IMG/VR virus record: IMGVR_UViG_3300044998_000850
Location: 1 to 29,482 of that record
Strand: one strand, 5' to 3'
DNA length: 29,482 nucleotides
Origin: a virus
Shown here in pieces: positions 6,580-12,889 of the stretch (within the stretch, counting starts at the first letter, position 1; each line of letters begins with the position of its first letter). The translations under genes were made by a program, and so were the position numbers. Below the pieces are notes generated by a model. It saw only the letters and a list, made by a program, of their open reading frames with translations. It was not told the DNA's origin and did no database searches.

Positions 6580-7275
6580 ATGCAAGAGTTAGTAAAAATT
6601 CAAAGAACAACAAAAGGGGAAAATGTAGTTTCTGCAAGAGAGCTTCACAGCTTTTTAGAAGTAAAAACAGAATTTTATCATTGGTGTAACAGAATGCTTG
6701 GATATGGTTTTGAGGAAGGAGTAGATTTCAACTTCGTCGAATTTGACGAAGTTCGTTTGGAGGGGAAAAGACAAGTAAAAAGACAAATTACGGACTATGC
6801 TCTAACATTAGACACTGCTAAACAAATCTGTATGCTACAAAAAACAGAAAAAGGCAGACAAGCAAGACTATACTTTATTGAATGTGAGAAGAGATTGTAT
6901 CAGACAAGAGAACTATCCAGAAAAGAACTTGCAATGATGGTTATCCAAATAGAAGAAGAAAAAGAAAAACTTCTATTAGAAAAGCAAGAATTAGAACATA
7001 CTGTAAGTATCCTTACTCACGTCAATAAAACTTATACTACTACCGAAATAGCCAAAGAGCTTGGTTTAAAGTCTGCTAATGTCCTTAATGCTATCTTAGA
7101 AGAAAAGAAAATACAATACAAGCAAAACAGCACGTGGGTATTGTATTCTAAGTATGCTGACAAAGGATATACAGATATAAAGCAAGAAGTATTGGACAAT
7201 GGTAAAGTAGTCTATTATCGTAAATGGACTCAAAAAGGTAGAGAGTTCTTAATGAATATAATGCAGAATAAATAA
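6580..7275 (+). CDS. Phage antirepressor, AntA/AntB N-domain with KilAC C-domain
   Basis: This 231-residue protein has the two parts of P1-Ant-like antirepressors. Residues 13-100 match the AntA/AntB type (VSARELHSFLEVKTEFYHW, then GVDF, ALTLDTAKQICM, ARLYFIECEK). A coiled linker (EEEKEKLLLEKQELE) follows. Residues about 130-228 match the KilAC domain (TTTEIAKELGLKSANVLN, then WVLYSKYADKGY and WTQKGREFL). Such proteins inactivate phage repressors and are usual in temperate phages. It starts the plus-strand operon opposite the recombination genes. Confidence 0.9.
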   Translation: MQELVKIQRTTKGENVVSARELHSFLEVKTEFYHWCNRMLGYGFEEGVDFNFVEFDEVRLEGKRQVKRQITDYALTLDTAKQICMLQKTEKGRQARLYFIECEKRLYQTRELSRKELAMMVIQIEEEKEKLLLEKQELEHTVSILTHVNKTYTTTEIAKELGLKSANVLNAILEEKKIQYKQNSTWVLYSKYADKGYTDIKQEVLDNGKVVYYRKWTQKGREFLMNIMQNK

Positions 7276-7293
7276 ACATAAATCTTTAATCTT

Positions 7294-7341
7294 ATGAAAA
7301 ATCAAAGCAAGTCTAACTTTAAGCGAAATGTAAAACTCTAA
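7294..7341 (+). pseudogene. 15-codon remnant resembling the start of the gene at 7716
   Basis: The frame from ATG 7294 reads MKNQSKSNFKRNVKL and stops. The gene at 7716 begins MKNQSKRNFKRSIER. About 40 bases are shared almost exactly, so this is probably a truncated duplicate, or a leader peptide; it lies between the antirepressor and the gene at 7346 with a gap of only four bases to the latter. Confidence 0.6.
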
Positions 7342-7345
7342 AATT

Positions 7346-7744
7346 ATGGGAAAATTCACACTAAGAGAGCTTTTAGCATTGGAGCAAGTACGCATACATT
7401 ACTTGCAAGCTACAAGAGAGTACAAAAAATCTTTACGTAGTAATGATATAGGTACACAAATTCAAATAGCAAGAAGTTTGAATATAAACTATGGCTTATG
7501 TCATTTTGCCTACAGCATGAATTCAATAAAGCCAAGAATTGTGAAGAACTACGAAGATTTGATTAGAAAAGTCTTAAAATGTATGAATTATGACCCATTC
7601 GCATACGTCTATTACAAGATAGAAAACTGTGAAACAAAAATTTTAGCAGAAATGGCAATAGAATATAGAAAGAAGCTACTGAAAAAGATGATAAAATTCG
7701 TAACTAAAAAGATATATGAAAAATCAAAGCAAAAGAAACTTTAA
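7346..7744 (+). CDS. Hypothetical protein, 132 residues, basic
   Basis: I do not recognise a family. The protein is mostly helical and basic, with a Lys-rich C-terminus (KKLLKKMIKFVTKKIYEKSKQKKL), broken here only by its own stop, suggesting nucleic-acid or membrane-surface contact. It lies downstream of the antirepressor in the same direction and overlaps the next gene by 29 bases, so the three are probably one operon. Confidence 0.65.
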   Translation: MGKFTLRELLALEQVRIHYLQATREYKKSLRSNDIGTQIQIARSLNINYGLCHFAYSMNSIKPRIVKNYEDLIRKVLKCMNYDPFAYVYYKIENCETKILAEMAIEYRKKLLKKMIKFVTKKIYEKSKQKKL

Positions 7745-7907
7745 AAGAAGTATAGAGCGTTATCTATGCTTTTTGTGCGAAAACAGCGAATTAGTGTATG
7801 CTGAATACGCTTACGAAAATATACTTGCAGACTTAAAAGCTAAAAAAAGACTTATCAATTTTGCAGAGCGTATGCAGAAAAAGTATCCTTTCCCGTGCTT
7901 ACTGTAA
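7716..7907 (+). CDS. Small hypothetical protein, 63 residues
   Basis: I do not recognise a family. It is basic and helical, with one Cys pair (CFLCENSE) near residue 20. The gene overlaps its upstream neighbour by 29 bases. The N-terminal 12 codons are duplicated at 7294. After its stop a one-kilobase gene-free regulatory region begins. Confidence 0.55.
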   Translation: MKNQSKRNFKRSIERYLCFLCENSELVYAEYAYENILADLKAKKRLINFAERMQKKYPFPCLL

Positions 7908-7930
7908 AAAAAATCAAAAAAACATTTTTT

Positions 7931-7955
7931 ATTACTAAAATTATTTGTATATTTG
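7931..7955 (+). promoter_or_regulatory. Bacteroidota-type promoter for a short transcript (RNA A)
   Basis: TATATTTG (7948-7955) is a full match to TAnnTTTG. The expected upstream TTTG is replaced by a T-rich stretch (7925-7930). Transcription would begin near 7960-7962, and a strong terminator follows within about 95 bases. Confidence 0.6.
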
Positions 7956-7960
7956 TATTG

Positions 7961-8056
7961 CCCTTAGATGACTAAAAAGGCATTTTCATTTTTTCTTAAA
8001 CACTCTTTAGTGTTCTAAGTCAAGTCCAAAGTGGTAGCAACACTTTGGACTTTTTT
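7961..8056 (+). ncRNA. Candidate small RNA A
   Basis: This stretch lies between a consensus -7 element and a strong terminator and has no meaningful reading frame. It starts in CCCTTAGATGAC, has a U-rich single-stranded middle, a small hairpin AACACT-CTTT-AGTGTT (7999-8014), and ends in a 12-bp terminator hairpin. The predicted length is about 90-95 nt. Target and function are unknown. The alternative is a plain terminator for the upstream operon that happens to follow a promoter-like string. Confidence 0.55.
8022..8056 (+). terminator. Rho-independent terminator
   Basis: AAGTCCAAAGTG (8022-8033) and CACTTTGGACTT (8041-8052) form a perfect 12-bp stem with the loop GTAGCAA, followed by a T-run. 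It ends RNA A and the antirepressor operon. Confidence 0.92.
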
Positions 8057-8121
8057 ATTATTGTTTTTATTTTCTTTCTAATTTAAGAAGAGAATTTTTT
8101 ACCTTATTTTTTGTCAATAAA

Positions 8122-8153
8122 TTTGCATTTGTGCTTGAAATTGCGTACTTTTG
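8122..8153 (+). promoter_or_regulatory. Bacteroidota-type promoter for a second short transcript (RNA B)
   Basis: TTTG (8122-8125), 20 bases, then TACTTTTG (8146-8153): both elements match the sigma-ABfr consensus exactly with ideal spacing. Transcription should begin near 8158-8160. Confidence 0.72.
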
Positions 8154-8158
8154 CCCTG

Positions 8159-8213
8159 TCCTTTATGTTTAGGGCTGTTCAATTGGTTATTTCCCATTGT
8201 TCAGCCCTTTTTT
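8159..8213 (+). ncRNA. Candidate small RNA B
   Basis: A very short transcript of about 55 nt is predicted between the consensus promoter above and a hairpin terminator. Almost the whole RNA is the hairpin. There is no start codon or usable frame in it except a short one that reads through the terminator. Such a minimal promoter-terminator unit next to an origin recalls copy-control or decoy RNAs, but nothing in the sequence proves a role. Confidence 0.5.
8171..8213 (+). terminator. Rho-independent terminator of RNA B
   Basis: GGGCTG pairs with CAGCCC, then after a TT/TT internal loop CAAT pairs with ATTG, making an imperfect hairpin at 8171-8207. Six T follow (8208-8213). Confidence 0.75.
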
Positions 8214-8516
8214 GTTCAACAAATACGCTTCGGCTGCGGGCTTGGCACCTATATTAACTTTAATTTTCAAAGCGGAGGAAAATCTATTTTTGGATTTGCC
8301 TATTTTTTTGCCCTCCATTCAATTATTTTTCTTCTGACGATAAATTATACCTTTTTTCAAAAATCTTTGCTTGTAGGGTACTTAAAATGCGAAATTCAGG
8401 CTTTCGTTTTTTAGTTGATGCCACGCAAACTGAAACTTACTTTTTTTTGAAAAAAATAAGTACCTAAAAGCTCCTAAAATTATCTATGAAAATTTTTTAA
8501 AAAAATCACCCCGAAA

Positions 8517-8597
8517 ACTATTTTTAATAGTTTTTAAATATTTATAATAGTTTATATTATTTATTATATTAATATATTAATAATATTATTAATAAGG
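8517..8597. other. AT-rich block, probable DNA unwinding element
   Basis: About 80 bases are almost purely A and T, with repeated TAATAGTTT and TTATTATA-type motifs. The block lies 30 bases from the iteron array and upstream of the replication genes, the usual arrangement of a DNA unwinding element. The interval 8214-8516 before it holds no gene or clear signal that I can see. Confidence 0.65.
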
Positions 8598-8628
8598 AGT
8601 GATTTGCGATTTTTTTGATTTTTTGGGC

Positions 8629-8700
8629 TTGCTTTGGGTTTGCTTTGGGTTTGCTTTGGTATGTGCTTTGTACTTGCTTTGGTAAATTTTACCAAAGCAA
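8629..8700. other. Iteron array: probable replication origin
   Basis: TTGCTTTGG occurs exactly at 8629, 8640, 8651 and 8674, with a degenerate copy at 8663 (GTGCTTTGT), and inverted at 8692-8700. Spacing is 11 or 12 bases, about one helical turn, so all sites face the same side. The last direct copy and the inverted copy form a perfect palindrome with 13-bp arms around one base (8674-8700). Together with the AT-rich block and the initiator-like gene at 8944 this fits an iteron-type origin. Confidence 0.78.
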
Positions 8701-8779
8701 AATTATTTCATTTGATTATTTTTTGATGCTTTTTGGCAGTAATAAAAAATGTATTATTTTTAAAATAAAGCAGATTTTT

Positions 8780-8811
8780 TTTGGTTTTTCAAAAATATTT
8801 TTATTCCTTTG
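8780..8811 (+). promoter_or_regulatory. Candidate promoter of the replication operon leader
   Basis: TTTG (8780-8783), 20 bases, then TTCCTTTG (8804-8811), one mismatch from TAnnTTTG. Transcription would start near 8817 and produce the structured leader described next. Confidence 0.55.
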
Positions 8812-8817
8812 TGTTGT

Positions 8818-8920
8818 AGCAGAAAGTATCTTTTAAATCCGTGGAAAGATACCTTCTTGATAAGGAGTTGCTTGTTCAACTTTTTGCCCCAAAGACCACG
8901 GAACTTTGGGGCTTTTTTTT
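8818..8920 (+). ncRNA. Structured leader RNA C with possible loop-loop kissing, ending in a terminator
   Basis: Three hairpins lie in a row: GTATCTTT/AAAGATAC (8826-8852), AGTTG/CAACT (8866-8881) and GCCCCAAAG/CTTTGGGGC (8886-8912). The first loop ends in CCGTGG (8839-8844) and the terminator loop contains CCACGG (8896-8901), a perfect 6-base complement, so the loops can kiss. The RNA ends 23 bases before the start of the replication protein gene. It could be an attenuator of the replication operon, an antisense-controlled leader or a free small RNA. Confidence 0.62.
8886..8920 (+). terminator. Rho-independent terminator or attenuator before the replication operon
   Basis: GCCCCAAAG and CTTTGGGGC form a perfect 9-bp stem with a 9-base loop, followed by eight T (8913-8920). 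No promoter is evident between it and the ATG at 8944, so read-through seems needed for expression of the operon. Confidence 0.9.
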
Positions 8921-8943
8921 TATTAACCAAAAATTTTAAACCT

Positions 8944-9756
8944 ATGAACGGTTATTCACTTAGTAAAAAATGGTTTTCTTGGGCTTTTGAAAACCCTCAC
9001 CTCAACACCCCGACCATCACAGCACTATATTTTTTCATATTAGAAAAATGGAATAGATGCGGGCAAAAAGGCAAAATTATGCTTCATAGTTCGGAGGCAA
9101 TGCAAGCAATAGGCGTAAAAAATTACAAGACATACAAAAAATCTTTGATGGCTCTTATAGAGTTTGGGTTTTTAGAACTCTTGCAAGAAAGCAAAAATCA
9201 ATACACTTGCAATATAGTTTCGCTTGTAAATTCTACACAAGAACAAGAAACTGTGTTTGATGAAGCACAAGAACCAACCCCGCAACAGCCGGCTCAACAA
9301 AAAATAAATGAAAATACAAGTGAACAAACAGTCATAATTGAGCCTATTGAAACTTTAAAGCAAGAACAAGCGAAAAATGCCCCTCAGAACGAAAATAAAA
9401 AGAAAAACGAAAAGAAGAAAGGCAAAGACCCTGCCCCACAAGACCCGCCTTTTACAAGTGTTCGTTTTGAGCTTGCTTGGCAGGAATTTGTAGAATACCG
9501 CAAATCAAAAAATAAAAAAATTAGCATATATGCTCAAAATCGGATTTTCAAAGAGCTCGCAAAAGAAAGCGAGGACATCGCAATAGCGATGATTGAAAAA
9601 TCCATCAAAAATGATTGGCAAGGCATTTTCCCGCTCAGCGACACTGAAAAACAAAAGATAAAAACATCATCTATGATTGCCCAAACCGAAACCGTAGGCG
9701 AAAAACTGCCAAAAGGAGCGGTAATCTATAGAAGCAAGGCAGGGACTATAAAGTGA
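8944..9756 (+). CDS. Phage replication initiator-like protein (N-terminal winged helix)
   Basis: This 270-residue protein starts at ATG 8944; longer frames would run through the terminator. Residues about 15-90 look like a winged helix (TPTITALYFFILEKWNR, HSSEAMQAIGVKNYKTYKKSLMAL, FGFLELL), the pattern seen in replisome organiser and DnaD-like proteins of phages. A low-complexity charged linker rich in K, E, Q and P follows (about 100-185), then a helical C-terminal domain (FELAWQEFVEYRKSKNKK, about 188-270) that resembles the end of many Bacteroidota phage replication proteins. It lies next to the iterons and upstream of DnaB, so it probably binds the origin and loads the helicase. Confidence 0.75.
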   Translation: MNGYSLSKKWFSWAFENPHLNTPTITALYFFILEKWNRCGQKGKIMLHSSEAMQAIGVKNYKTYKKSLMALIEFGFLELLQESKNQYTCNIVSLVNSTQEQETVFDEAQEPTPQQPAQQKINENTSEQTVIIEPIETLKQEQAKNAPQNENKKKNEKKKGKDPAPQDPPFTSVRFELAWQEFVEYRKSKNKKISIYAQNRIFKELAKESEDIAIAMIEKSIKNDWQGIFPLSDTEKQKIKTSSMIAQTETVGEKLPKGAVIYRSKAGTIK

Positions 9757-9763
9757 AATAATA

Positions 9764-9955
9764 ATGACATTTGAAGAAAAACTTTTTTGGGAACTGTATA
9801 AAGACACAGAAGAGCATCTCGCTAATCTTAAAGAACATAGCGAAATCGCTAAAAAATACTACCTGCACGATATGAAAGAATTTTTTTTTAATCTTTTTGA
9901 CCAAAAACAAGCAAAACAATGCAACAAAATAAAAAGAACTCCGAGAAACAACTAA
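9764..9955 (+). CDS. Small hypothetical protein, 63 residues, between initiator and helicase
   Basis: I do not recognise a family. It is helical and charged (KLFWELYKDTEEHLANLKEH) with a basic tail. It starts eight bases after the initiator stop and overlaps the helicase start by 37 bases, so it is translated from the same message. Position suggests a helper of helicase loading, but nothing in the sequence shows it. Confidence 0.55.
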   Translation: MTFEEKLFWELYKDTEEHLANLKEHSEIAKKYYLHDMKEFFFNLFDQKQAKQCNKIKRTPRNN

Positions 9956-11346
9956 TTGCCCCAAAAATCGATGCTAAACAGCCATCAGCTTTAGATATTG
10001 AAGAGCAAATTCTGGGTGCTATCATCTTAGAACCGCAAAGCTCGTTTATGCTATTGCCCGCCCTGCCAAAACCTTCCGATTTTTACAACCAAGCCTATCA
10101 AGAAATTATGCAAATAATTCTTGATATGAAAGAAAAGAATATGGTGATAGATATTAGCACAGTTTCGCACTATGCAAAAAAAATGCTTAACAAGAACATT
10201 GCATACGAAATTGTTCATATCACAACGAAGGTAAACAGCTCGCAAAACATCGCTTCGCACTACTTTATACTTAAAGAGTATGCTTTAAAGCGAAAAATGA
10301 TTGAAAGTTGTATAAAAACAGCTCAAAGTGCGTATCAAGACGATACAGACGCTTTAGAAATTTTAAATGTGATACAAAAAGATTTGCAAGATATTACTTC
10401 TGATACATTTGAAAGCTCGCAAAAACGGATTTTTGATGGCGTAGAACTATACGAACAAACTCTTGCAAAAATTAAAGAAAATATACAAAAAAGAGGGCTC
10501 GGAGAAGCTGCGGGCATAAGCACAGGTCTAAAACAGTTAGATGAAATACTCGGAGGCTGGAAGAAAGGCAAACTGTACTTTATTGCAGCACGCCCCTCAA
10601 TGGGCAAGACCGCAACTGCACTAAATTTTGCTTACAACGCCATAAAACAGAACAAAAAAGTTTTATACTTTAGCCTCGAAATGACAAAAGACGATATATT
10701 TTTGAGGCTTTTGGTGCTGGAGGCTAATTTTTTGATAGATGAATATAACAAGAAAGGTTACTATGTTGAAATGCTCAGCAATCTTGAGGCTGAAAACGGC
10801 AATGTAACAGAAGAACAATTATTTTTCTTAGAAAAAGCAGGCGAAACACTTAATCTTGAAAATCTTTTCATTACAGATGCCTCAAAAGTAACAAATCAGG
10901 AATTTAACAGCATTTGTTACTCGCAAAAGATGAAAACAGGTTTAGATTTAGTTATTTCAGACTACATACAGCTAAAAAAAGGCGACAAGGCTGAAAGAAA
11001 AGATTTAGAACTCGGTTCAATCTCAGCAAACAGCAAACAAATTGCAAAAACACTTGATATTCCTGTCATAGAACTTGCTCAGCTTAATAGAGAAGTTGAG
11101 AAAAGAGAAAATAAAACCCCGCAAATGTCTGACCTTAAAAACACAGGCAATTTTGAAGAAGATGCAGATGTGGTGATTATGCTTTACCGACCAACCTACT
11201 ATGGTATTGAAACATTTGAGGACGGCACGTCTGCACACGAAAAGATAGGTTTTTACATTCGCAAGAACCGTTCTGGTGCCGTTACGCCCGATGCCATCAT
11301 CGCAAAATACATACCTCCTACCAATCAAATAACAGATTTAACTTAA
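9919..11346 (+). CDS. dnaB: Replicative DNA helicase, DnaB family
   Basis: This 475-residue hexameric helicase is full length. The N-terminal helical domain spans about residues 20-125 (LDIEEQILGAIILEP at the start). The RecA-like ATPase domain begins near 195 with GISTGLKQLDEILGG. Walker A is ARPSMGKT at 224-231, Walker B LDLVISDYIQL at 342-352, and the arginine-finger segment FYIRKNRSG is at 445-453; motif SLEM is also present. It unwinds DNA at the fork and should be loaded by the upstream protein. Its last 70 bases appear to be tandemly duplicated just after the stop. Confidence 0.96.
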   Translation: MQQNKKNSEKQLIAPKIDAKQPSALDIEEQILGAIILEPQSSFMLLPALPKPSDFYNQAYQEIMQIILDMKEKNMVIDISTVSHYAKKMLNKNIAYEIVHITTKVNSSQNIASHYFILKEYALKRKMIESCIKTAQSAYQDDTDALEILNVIQKDLQDITSDTFESSQKRIFDGVELYEQTLAKIKENIQKRGLGEAAGISTGLKQLDEILGGWKKGKLYFIAARPSMGKTATALNFAYNAIKQNKKVLYFSLEMTKDDIFLRLLVLEANFLIDEYNKKGYYVEMLSNLEAENGNVTEEQLFFLEKAGETLNLENLFITDASKVTNQEFNSICYSQKMKTGLDLVISDYIQLKKGDKAERKDLELGSISANSKQIAKTLDIPVIELAQLNREVEKRENKTPQMSDLKNTGNFEEDADVVIMLYRPTYYGIETFEDGTSAHEKIGFYIRKNRSGAVTPDAIIAKYIPPTNQITDLT

Positions 11347-11349
11347 ACG

Positions 11350-11420
11350 GTTGCCCCCGATGCCATCGATGAGTGGTACCTAAAAATCGATGGCATCGAT
11401 TCAAACAGATTTAACTTAAA
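11350..11420. repeat. Partial tandem duplication of the dnaB 3' end, with a 13-bp inverted repeat
   Basis: Both the beginning (CCCGATGCCATC) and the end (AACAGATTTAACTTAAA at 11331-11347 and 11404-11420) of the dnaB tail recur after its stop. The middle of the second copy differs and carries CGATGCCATCGAT and its inverse ATCGATGGCATCG (11359-11371 and 11387-11399). No T-run follows, so it is not an ordinary terminator. ATCGAT occurs three times. Confidence 0.75.
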
Positions 11421-11425
11421 AAGAT

Positions 11426-11872
11426 ATGGCACAAACAACAGTACAAAAAACATTCATACTTCTTAATCTAATCGCACAAGTAGAAGTCTGGATAGATAGT
11501 CTTGTAGAAGAACTCAAAGAAAAAAAACAGCATATTAAAAATGCTGGTGGTAAACTTGAAGGAGTACACAGCGTTTTAGGCAATAATAACGTCGCTTTTA
11601 GGCTTAATAGCATTAAAAACAACATAAGAGGGCTAAAAGATGCACTAAAAGCAATTGGTTTTGATAACGAGCTAAATACATATCTTTCAGCTGGCATTTA
11701 CAAGTTGTTGGATTTAGTTGCAAATCAAGACACAGAAAACCTCAATGCTATCAATCATATTGCGATGATGATGCTGGACGAAGGTATCACACACGAGAAT
11801 ATATTCATATTTACTAATCCAACAACTATTGAATATGCAAAAAAATTGGTTGAACAACAAACAAGAATGTGA
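11426..11872 (+). CDS. Hypothetical protein, 148 residues
   Basis: I do not recognise a family. The protein is helical, with a first helix pair at residues 1-40 (LLNLIAQVEVWIDSLVEELKEKKQ) and a C-terminal helical segment ending TIEYAKKLVEQQTRM. Its stop TGA shares its A with the ATG of the methyltransferase (TGATG), so the two are coupled and may act together; a methylase-associated role is only an inference from this. Confidence 0.68.
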   Translation: MAQTTVQKTFILLNLIAQVEVWIDSLVEELKEKKQHIKNAGGKLEGVHSVLGNNNVAFRLNSIKNNIRGLKDALKAIGFDNELNTYLSAGIYKLLDLVANQDTENLNAINHIAMMMLDEGITHENIFIFTNPTTIEYAKKLVEQQTRM

Positions 11873-12648
11873 TGATTTTGAATAGAATGGGCAATAAAAG
11901 AAGGATTGCAAAACAAATACAAAAGTTTTTCCCAAAGCACGACATTTATATCGAGCCTTTTTTTGGTGCAGGGGGTATGTTTTTTAATAAGCCAAAAGCT
12001 AAATACAACTTTTTAAATGACTTAGATGATGATGTTTACAACTTATACAGACAGCTTATTGACAATAAAGAAGAATTAGTAAAATTGATTGAAATTACAC
12101 CTATCTCGGAGGTTCAGTTTAAAGAATGGGCTAAAGGGAAACGAGAGGCAAGCCCAATTTTGAACGCAGTACGATTCATTTTTTTGTCAAATTTTGGGCT
12201 TTACGGCGACCCATCTACACTTAGAATAGGGGTTTCTAATGCAAAAAATATCATACTTGAACGCATAGAAAAAACATTTAAATATTTAAGTGATGTTTAC
12301 TTCTTAAATACTGATTTCAGGGATTTATTTGTTAAAATATGTATAAGAAGAGAGACAGATTTAAAAAGAGCTTTTTGTTATTGCGACCCGCCATACTTAG
12401 GAACTAATAATAATTATTCAACAAAAATTTTTACAGAAGAAGACAGTTTTGATTTGTTTGAAACACTACAAGCAAGTAAAATGCGATGGGCAATGAGTGA
12501 GTTTAATCACGATTTTATTATTTCTGAAGCAAAAAGAAGAGGGTTAATCGTGAACTACATAGGCGAACGTCAAAACTTAAAAAACAGACGTATTGAGGTA
12601 TTAGTAACGAACTACGAAATACCTCAACTACAGTTATTCACAGAATAA
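11872..12648 (+). CDS. DNA adenine N6-methyltransferase, Dam-type (D12 class)
   Basis: This 258-residue enzyme transfers a methyl group from S-adenosylmethionine to adenine in DNA. Motif X-like NRMGNKRRIAKQI is at residues 4-16, the cofactor-binding FFGAGG at 30-35, the catalytic DPPY at 172-175 (CDPPYLGT), and the C-terminal EVLVTNY is usual in this class. I start at the ATG at 11872; a GTG at 11869 is possible. No restriction enzyme is adjacent, so it is an orphan methylase, perhaps protecting the phage from host restriction or marking its origin. Target specificity cannot be read from the sequence; GATC is one option of this class. Confidence 0.92.
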   Translation: MILNRMGNKRRIAKQIQKFFPKHDIYIEPFFGAGGMFFNKPKAKYNFLNDLDDDVYNLYRQLIDNKEELVKLIEITPISEVQFKEWAKGKREASPILNAVRFIFLSNFGLYGDPSTLRIGVSNAKNIILERIEKTFKYLSDVYFLNTDFRDLFVKICIRRETDLKRAFCYCDPPYLGTNNNYSTKIFTEEDSFDLFETLQASKMRWAMSEFNHDFIISEAKRRGLIVNYIGERQNLKNRRIEVLVTNYEIPQLQLFTE

Positions 12649-12888
12649 CTAATGCTCTTGTTTTGTTTGGTCAATCGTCAATTTGCTTAATATCGTAGCT
12701 GTTACGCTAATTGTTAAAGTGTACTTTAGCACTTCAATCAAAGTCGGGTGCACATAGTCTAAAACTGTTTGGCTTTCTAAAAAAGGCAAAACAACTAAAT
12801 GTAAGCCCGATAAACTTAGCGTAACATAATGCACCTTTGCCCAAAATTTTGGCATTTTGCTTTTCCATCTGTTAATCAATTCTTTCAT
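12649..12888 (-). CDS. Probable holin, two membrane segments
   Basis: This 79-residue protein has two hydrophobic stretches, about residues 21-39 (VTLSLSGLHLVVLPFL) and 52-68 (VLKYTLTISVTATIL), with a basic N-terminus and charged C-terminus. This fits a small phage holin that permeabilises the inner membrane so the endolysin can act. It is the last gene of the late operon, just downstream of another membrane protein and the endolysin. Its stop codon is directly adjacent to the stop of the convergent methylase gene. Confidence 0.7.
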   Translation of the reverse strand: MKELINRWKSKMPKFWAKVHYVTLSLSGLHLVVLPFLESQTVLDYVHPTLIEVLKYTLTISVTATILSKLTIDQTKQEH

Positions 12889-12889
12889 A

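Noticed and set aside
8151-8414. Frame starting at a TTG in the gene-free region, 87 codons
   Set aside because: It starts inside the promoter -7 element, runs through a terminator hairpin and has no protein-like pattern.
8629-8700. CRISPR array
   Set aside because: The repeats are 9 bases with 2- to 3-base gaps, far too short; they fit iterons.
11359-11399. Rho-independent terminator after dnaB
   Set aside because: The 13-bp stem has a 15-base loop and no T-run, and the genes downstream continue in the same operon.
11331-11420. Attachment site flanked by 17-base direct repeats
   Set aside because: No integrase exists in the genome, and the repeat is part of a duplicated dnaB tail.
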